Positions 1 to 3,679 of a stretch of DNA of 5,830 nt are shown piece after piece; within the stretch, counting starts at the first letter, position 1, and each line of letters opens with the position of its first letter. Origin of the DNA: Selenomonadaceae bacterium (GTDB taxonomy: Bacteria; Bacillota; Negativicutes; Selenomonadales; Selenomonadaceae). The stretch is taken from assembly GCA_017445435.1 (NCBI GenBank), contig JAFSUE010000132.1, positions 1 to 5,830 of the forward strand, in the 5' to 3' direction. A program made the position numbers and the translations under genes. Under the pieces are notes generated by a model. The model was not told the origin of the DNA, made no database searches, and was given only the letters and a program-made list of their open reading frames with translations.

Positions 1-3
1 AAG

Positions 4-79
4 TGGCAGGGGTAGCTGGACTCGAACCAACGCATGCGGGATTCAGAATCCCGTGCCTTACCAACTTGGCGATACCCCT
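4..79 (-). tRNA. tRNA-Gln, anticodon CUG
   Basis: A full cloverleaf can be folded by eye. It has a 7-bp acceptor stem AGGGGTA/TACCCCT, T8 and C9, a 3-bp D stem GCC/GGC with a 10-nt loop, and a 5-bp anticodon stem CGGGA/TCCCG. The anticodon loop is TTCTGAA and the variable loop is CATGC. The T stem GTTGG/CCAGC (one G-U pair) closes a TTCGAGT loop. The anticodon CTG lies at plus-strand positions 44-46, so the tRNA reads CAG (glutamine). The discriminator base is G73, usual for glutamine tRNA, and the 3' CCA is encoded in the genome (positions 4-6). The first pair is A1-U72 rather than the U1-A72 usual in bacterial tRNA-Gln, and the flanking bases G81 and C80 could extend the acceptor stem. The gene is in the same orientation as the sugar operon but has its own promoter. 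Confidence 0.97.
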
Positions 80-96
80 GCGTCTAAGACTTAGAA

Positions 97-125
97 ATTT
101 TACACATAAAAAATTTTTTTGTCAA
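97..125 (-). promoter_or_regulatory. sigma-70 promoter of tRNA-Gln
   Basis: Reading the minus strand, a perfect -35 box TTGACA (120-125) is followed after exactly 17 bases by a -10 box TAAAAT (97-102), one mismatch from TATAAT. Transcription would start near position 90, giving a leader of about 11 bases before the mature tRNA 5' end at 79. The spacer contains an A6T6 palindrome (108-119), an A-tract that may stiffen or curve the promoter DNA. The strength of this promoter fits a stable RNA gene. Confidence 0.85.
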
Positions 126-184
126 GGGAATTTATTTTTTATAAACTTTATGTTATTTGAATTTAAGTTCCTTAGATAAATTTT

Positions 185-457
185 TTATTTCATAAAAAAT
201 ACGTCTTTACGACCTTTCAAAGTGTTAGGCGGCAATACCCCCCCCGTCAGGAAGGCTGTACCTTGCTTTTTCGGGTCATTGTCCAAAAACGCTACGGGAT
301 TAATTTTTTCAAATTCAAAACACGGCGCTTGAAAAGTCGACATATGCCCCGCGCCAAAAATATAATTTTCTGTCTTGCCGGCATTGACAAGCTCCACTTT
401 TTTCTTGACCACCGCAAGTAACGCGCTCAACTTTACAATACAATCTTTCTTGCTCAT
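185..457 (-). CDS. Small unassigned protein, Rossmann-like, resembling part of a C-methyltransferase C-terminal domain
   Basis: This 90-residue protein starts at an ATG 3 bases after the rfbH stop, with a weak Shine-Dalgarno GGAT 8 bases upstream, so it is probably translationally coupled to rfbH. Residues 1-28 are lysine-rich and probably helical. Residues 32-37 (YIFGAG) look like a glycine-rich nucleotide-binding turn. Residues 57-66 (FLDNDPKKQG) and 72-76 (GGVLP) follow the order seen in the C-terminal domain of sugar C-methyltransferases (Methyltransf_14 type: a YGA turn, then D-x-N/D-P-x-K-x-G, then PG..IP). That family domain is much longer, and the SAM-binding half is absent, so this is at best a fragment or a stand-alone domain. 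A G8 run (238-245) encodes the TGGV region. A T6 run (194-199) lies just before the stop, and one extra base there would continue the reading to a stop at 153-155. It may be a small binding protein, a phase-variable gene or a remnant. The function is unknown. Confidence 0.6.
   Translation of the reverse strand: MSKKDCIVKLSALLAVVKKKVELVNAGKTENYIFGAGHMSTFQAPCFEFEKINPVAFLDNDPKKQGTAFLTGGVLPPNTLKGRKDVFFMK
238..245 (-). repeat. Homopolymer run G8 inside the small ORF
   Basis: Eight consecutive C on the plus strand (G8 in the sense strand) lie in codons for T-G-G-V of the 90-codon ORF. This length keeps the ORF open. One G fewer leads to a TGA stop and one G more to a TAA stop within a few codons. 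Poly-G runs of this size in cell-surface genes are classic slippage-prone contingency sites in other bacteria. Variation here is inferred, not seen. Confidence 0.9.
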
Positions 458-460
458 TAT

Positions 461-1789
461 TTAACATCCAATCGAATCGTGAATGACTTTAACCATATAA
501 TCAAGCTTTTCAGCCGTCATGCCAGGATAAACGCCAATCCAAAAAGTATCGCGCATAATTTTATCTGTGTTTATCAAATCGCCAACGACGCGGTAACCTT
601 CGCCAGTCTTTCGCATTTCGTCAAAACAGGGATGACGCAAAATATTTCCAGAAAAAAGCAGTCGCGTTTGAATGTTATGATCCTCAATGAACTTGACAAC
701 TTTATAACGGTCAACTCCTGCGCGGCAAGTCAGCAAAAATCCAAACCAGCTTGGATTAGAATTTTCACACGGTACAGGCAAAATAAATTTCTCTTGCAAG
801 TCGGTTAAACCTTCAAGCAGTCGTGAAAAATTTTGACGCCGACACTCAACAAAATTCGGCAACTTTTTCAACTGCGCACAACCAATAGCCGCTTGCATAT
901 CGGTAGCCTTCAAATTGTAGCCAAAATGCGAATAAACGTACTTGTGGTCGTAGTCAACAGGAAGTTCGCCGCGTTGCCCGTCGAAACGGTGTCCGCAAAG
1001 ATTATCACGTCCAGCAGGGCAAATGCAATCGCGTCCCCAATCTCTGAATGAACGAATAATTTTGTGAAGTAAAGGATTATTTGTATAAACTGCGCCGCCT
1101 TCGCCAGTCGTCATATGATGCGCGGGATAAAAACTTGACGTGCCAATATCGCCAATCGTACCAGTAAATTTTTCAACGCCGTTGAGCGTGTACGTTGAGC
1201 CGAGCGCGTCGCAATTATCTTCGACAAGCCATAAATTATGTTCGTCACAAAAATTTTTAACCGCCTTCAAGTCAAATGGGTTGCCGAGCGTATGCGCCAA
1301 CATCACAGCTTTAGTTTTCGGTGAATATGCCGCCTCAAGTTGCGTCACGTCGATATTGTACTGAGGAATGGTCACGTCGACAAACACGGGAATTGCGCCG
1401 TACTGAATAATTGGTGAAATTGTCGTAGGAAATCCAGCGGCAACGGTTATGACTTCATCGCCGCGCTTAATTTGTCTGTCACCTAAAAGCGGCGAAGTTA
1501 AAGCCATAAATGCAATTAAATTTGCTGATGAGCCAGAATTTACCAGCGAACAATATTTAACGTCAAGGTACGCGGCAAAATTTTTTTCAAACTCATTTGC
1601 ATAACGTCCCGCCGTCAACCAAAATTCCAGCGCACTGTCAACAAGGTTTACCATTTCTTCAGCGTCATAAACACGAGACGCATAATTAATTCTGTCGCCT
1701 TCGTGAAAATCTTTTTGCTGATTGTGGAACTCATTGCAATAATCTTTCACAAGCGCCAAAATTTTATCGCGCATTTCTTGTTGCGTCAT
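461..1789 (-). CDS. rfbH: CDP-4-dehydro-6-deoxyglucose 3-dehydratase (E1, RfbH/DdhC/AscC)
   Basis: This 442-residue cytosolic enzyme uses PMP and a [2Fe-2S] cluster to remove the C3 hydroxyl of CDP-4-keto-6-deoxyglucose, the entry step to CDP-3,6-dideoxyhexoses. It has the aspartate aminotransferase fold. The Schiff-base lysine is replaced by histidine, the hallmark of E1, in SFYPAHH (His224, then GEGG 229-232). Asp191 fits the PLP-nitrogen contact and SGSSANL lies at 85-91. The cluster ligands are Cys193, Cys255, Cys257 and Cys265, giving the C-x-C-x7-C pattern of the Yersinia enzyme. The spacing from the first cysteine is 61 instead of the 57 I recall, because of a 4-residue insertion before FTGTIGDIG. 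Conserved DHKYVYSHFGYNLK and SWFGF segments are also present. I chose the ATG at 1787-1789, 8 codons inside the longest ORF, because GGAGG lies 6 bases upstream and its length matches the family (about 437). The start overlaps the rfbG end by 26 bases. Confidence 0.96.
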   Translation of the reverse strand: MTQQEMRDKILALVKDYCNEFHNQQKDFHEGDRINYASRVYDAEEMVNLVDSALEFWLTAGRYANEFEKNFAAYLDVKYCSLVNSGSSANLIAFMALTSPLLGDRQIKRGDEVITVAAGFPTTISPIIQYGAIPVFVDVTIPQYNIDVTQLEAAYSPKTKAVMLAHTLGNPFDLKAVKNFCDEHNLWLVEDNCDALGSTYTLNGVEKFTGTIGDIGTSSFYPAHHMTTGEGGAVYTNNPLLHKIIRSFRDWGRDCICPAGRDNLCGHRFDGQRGELPVDYDHKYVYSHFGYNLKATDMQAAIGCAQLKKLPNFVECRRQNFSRLLEGLTDLQEKFILPVPCENSNPSWFGFLLTCRAGVDRYKVVKFIEDHNIQTRLLFSGNILRHPCFDEMRKTGEGYRVVGDLINTDKIMRDTFWIGVYPGMTAEKLDYMVKVIHDSIGC

Positions 1790-2843
1790 TTGAATCCTCC
1801 AAAAAATTTTCAACTTGATTTTCCATACAGTTCACAACGTCGCCGCCGTCACGATAAATTTTGTACCATTCAACAGACTTTTCAACCGCCGTTGTAATAT
1901 TCCAGCGCGGCTGCCAATCGAAGACAGATTTAATTTTTGAGCAGTCCAGCTTTAAAAAATTTGCCTCCTTAGGTTGATTAAGCGCTTTACTTTCCCAACG
2001 CAAATTTTCTCCCCAACTTCGACAAAAAATTTCTGCCAATTCGCCAGTCGTCACATTATCATTTTCAGACGGTCCAACGTTATAACTTCCAGCAAAATTT
2101 TTATCGTCGAACTGCGCGGCGGCAATCATCATGTACGCAAAAAGCGGTTCTAAAACGTGTTGGTACGGACGAATAGAATTTGGGTTGCGAACTTCAATAA
2201 CTTTACCTTCCAACGCGGCGCGTACACAGTCAGGAATTATTCTAAACTCCGCAAAATCTCCACCGCCTATAACGTTACCTGCCCGCGCAGTTGAAATGGC
2301 AACTTCCCGCGCAGAAAAAAAACTCCTGCTGTAACATTGCGTCACAAGTTCAGAGCAACTTTTACTGTTTGAATATGGATCATTGCCGTTAAGTTCGTCT
2401 GTCTCACGGTAGCTGTAGCACCATTCGTTATTGTAATAAACTTTATCCGTCGTGACATTGACGAAGGAACGAACGCTTTCATTTTGGCGTATGCACTCCA
2501 AAATATTTACCGTACCCATAACATTCGTTGAATAAGTTTCCACTGGATTTTTATAGCCTTCCAATACAATCGGTTGAGCCGCCAAGTGAAAAACTATTTC
2601 GGGCTGGAAAATTTTAAATTCGCGTTGAAGTTTTTCCAAGTTGCGAACGTCACCAATGACGGAATTTATTTCTTTGTCAATGCCGATTAAATCGAAAAGG
2701 TTAGTTGAAGTCGGCGGCTGAAGTGAATAGCCTTTAAATTCCGCGCCAAAATTTTTTAGTACGAAGGCAAGCCAAGCGCCTTTAAAGCCAGTGTGACCCG
2801 TCACGAAAACTTTTTTATTTCGCCAAAATTTTTTATTGTCCAT
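1764..2843 (-). CDS. rfbG: CDP-glucose 4,6-dehydratase (RfbG/DdhB)
   Basis: This 359-residue enzyme of the extended short-chain dehydrogenase family oxidises CDP-glucose at C4 and removes water across C5-C6 with bound NAD, giving CDP-4-keto-6-deoxyglucose, the substrate of RfbH. The NAD-binding turn TGHTGFKG lies at 15-22. The active-site TTDK lies at 131-134, where the D-K pair is typical of the CDP-glucose enzyme, and the YxxxK pair is Tyr157/Lys161 in DPYSNSK. RAGNVIGGGD (187-196), QHVLEPL and the late KLDCSK are also characteristic. The start at 2841-2843 is chosen because MDNKKFWRNKKVFVTG matches the family N-terminus and the length fits. The longer form would run back over the end of rfbF. 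No strong Shine-Dalgarno precedes it, and the rfbF stop is 7 bases upstream, so coupled re-initiation is likely. Some usual residues differ: IVLEGY where LVRxSY is common, GGDF for GGDW and RPYQH for RPWQH. Confidence 0.95.
   Translation of the reverse strand: MDNKKFWRNKKVFVTGHTGFKGAWLAFVLKNFGAEFKGYSLQPPTSTNLFDLIGIDKEINSVIGDVRNLEKLQREFKIFQPEIVFHLAAQPIVLEGYKNPVETYSTNVMGTVNILECIRQNESVRSFVNVTTDKVYYNNEWCYSYRETDELNGNDPYSNSKSCSELVTQCYSRSFFSAREVAISTARAGNVIGGGDFAEFRIIPDCVRAALEGKVIEVRNPNSIRPYQHVLEPLFAYMMIAAAQFDDKNFAGSYNVGPSENDNVTTGELAEIFCRSWGENLRWESKALNQPKEANFLKLDCSKIKSVFDWQPRWNITTAVEKSVEWYKIYRDGGDVVNCMENQVENFLEDSNDATRNAR
1796..1800 (-). promoter_or_regulatory. Ribosome binding site of rfbH
   Basis: GGAGG on the minus strand, 6 bases before the ATG at 1787-1789 and inside the rfbG coding sequence. 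It decides the rfbH start in favour of the internal ATG over the longer in-frame ATG at 1811-1813, which would lie upstream of this site. Confidence 0.85.
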
Positions 2844-2850
2844 TAAAATT

Positions 2851-3618
2851 TTACCACAACTTCCAAGGCGCATTTTTACTCTGCCACATTGTCTCAAGTT
2901 CGCGCTTATCTCTAATCGTGTCCATACATTTCCAAAATCCCGTGTACTTGTACGCTCTCATTTCGTCATCTTGAATAACTTTATTGAAAGGTTCGCTCTC
3001 CAACATAGTATCGCTATCAATGTAATTAAAAATTTCAGGGCGCATAACCATAAAGCCGCCGTTGACGAAGGGAACATCAGCTTTAGACTTTTCGCGAAAT
3101 GATAAAACTTTATCGCCGTCAAGAGTAAGTGCGCCGAAACGTCCTGCAGGTTGAACGGCGGTTATCGTACAAATTTTGCCGTGTGATTCGTGAAATTTAA
3201 TCAGCTCATTGACATCAACTGTACAAACGCCATCGCCGTAAGTGACCATAAAATTTTCATTGCCTATGTACGGTTGAGTTTGTTTAATTCGCCACGCCGT
3301 CAACGATTCGTAGCCAGTATTAAGCACTGTTACTTTCCAAGACTCGGAATAATTTTTGTGGAAAGTTATACTTCCTTCGCCGCTGAAATCAAAAGTCACG
3401 TCGCTATTGCGTAAAACGTAATCTGCAAAATAATCTTTGATAAGGTGCTGTTTGTAGCCGCCGCAAATTATAAATTCATTGTGTCCCCAATGCGAATAAA
3501 TTTTCATGATGTGCCAAAGTATGGGCTTGCCGCCGATCTCAATCATTGGTTTGGGAAGAAATTGTGTCTCTTCACCGATTCGCGTACCGAATCCACCAGC
3601 TAAAATAACAACTTTCAA
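2851..3618 (-). CDS. rfbF: Glucose-1-phosphate cytidylyltransferase (RfbF/DdhA)
   Basis: This 255-residue nucleotidyltransferase joins CTP and alpha-D-glucose-1-phosphate to CDP-glucose and pyrophosphate, the first committed step of the pathway. The N-terminal LAGGFGTR (6-13) binds the nucleotide phosphates. PKPMIEIGGKPILWHIMK follows from 22, with the catalytic-type Lys23. YGDG lies at 127-130, where Asp129 is the likely metal ligand, with Asp233 in FWKCMDT as the second. INGGF appears as VNGGF (185-189). The C-terminus APWKLW matches the family end and the length is usual (about 257). The start codon is TTG (3616-3618), supported by AGGAGGG 6 bases upstream and by the canonical MKxVILAGG N-terminus. 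Two conserved segments are altered: DTG-x-x-x-TGGR reads NTGYESLTAWR (100-110), and EKPxGDG reads EKSKADV (176-182). It is the first gene of the sugar operon. Confidence 0.94.
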   Translation of the reverse strand: MKVVILAGGFGTRIGEETQFLPKPMIEIGGKPILWHIMKIYSHWGHNEFIICGGYKQHLIKDYFADYVLRNSDVTFDFSGEGSITFHKNYSESWKVTVLNTGYESLTAWRIKQTQPYIGNENFMVTYGDGVCTVDVNELIKFHESHGKICTITAVQPAGRFGALTLDGDKVLSFREKSKADVPFVNGGFMVMRPEIFNYIDSDTMLESEPFNKVIQDDEMRAYKYTGFWKCMDTIRDKRELETMWQSKNAPWKLW

Positions 3619-3624
3619 ACAATT

Positions 3625-3631
3625 CCCTCCT
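3625..3631 (-). promoter_or_regulatory. Strong ribosome binding site of rfbF
   Basis: AGGAGGG on the minus strand, 6 bases before a TTG codon. It establishes the non-ATG start of rfbF, and its near-perfect match to the 16S tail may compensate for the weaker TTG. Confidence 0.85.
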
Positions 3632-3636
3632 GTAAA

Positions 3637-3657
3637 AATTTTTCATCTATAAAAATT
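3637..3657. repeat. AT-only inverted repeat in the rfbF leader
   Basis: AATTTTT (3637-3643) and AAAAATT (3651-3657) can form a 7-bp stem with a 7-nt loop, between the candidate -10 box and the rfbF ribosome binding site. It contains no G-C pair and lacks a proper following T run, so it is a poor terminator for addA. It may be only part of the general AnTn richness of this genome. Confidence 0.35.
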
Positions 3658-3664
3658 CACGGCA

Positions 3665-3670
3665 ATTATA
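3665..3670 (-). promoter_or_regulatory. Candidate -10 box of the rfbFGH operon
   Basis: A perfect TATAAT on the minus strand lies in the 61-base gap between addA and rfbF, about 47 bases before the TTG start. The -35 region, 17 bases upstream and inside the addA end, reads TGGTTA and matches TTGACA at only 3 of 6 positions. There is no extended -10 TG. It may be a weak or activator-dependent promoter, or the sugar genes may be read through from addA. Confidence 0.4.
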
Positions 3671-3679
3671 CGCCTAAAC

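Noticed and set aside
84..94. Short palindrome CTAAG-A-CTTAG in the tRNA leader
   Set aside because: Five base pairs with a one-base centre cannot form a hairpin of note, and chance is a sufficient explanation.
126..184. Terminator after the small ORF
   Set aside because: The stretch is AT-rich with only weak, loopless complementarity (GGAACTTAAATTC type) and no GC stem followed by a T run.
1790..1813. Eight-codon N-terminal extension of RfbH
   Set aside because: The GGAGG site lies inside this stretch and points to the ATG at 1787-1789, and family proteins begin at the shorter start.
1101..2053. A 13-base direct repeat TCGCCAGTCGTCA at 1101-1113 and 2041-2053
   Set aside because: Both copies encode the same TTGE residues in RfbH and RfbG with the same preferred codons, so it is coincidence rather than a mobile or regulatory repeat.
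2844..2897. Eighteen-codon N-terminal extension of RfbG
   Set aside because: It would overlap the conserved C-terminus of RfbF, and the family N-terminus matches the start at 2843.
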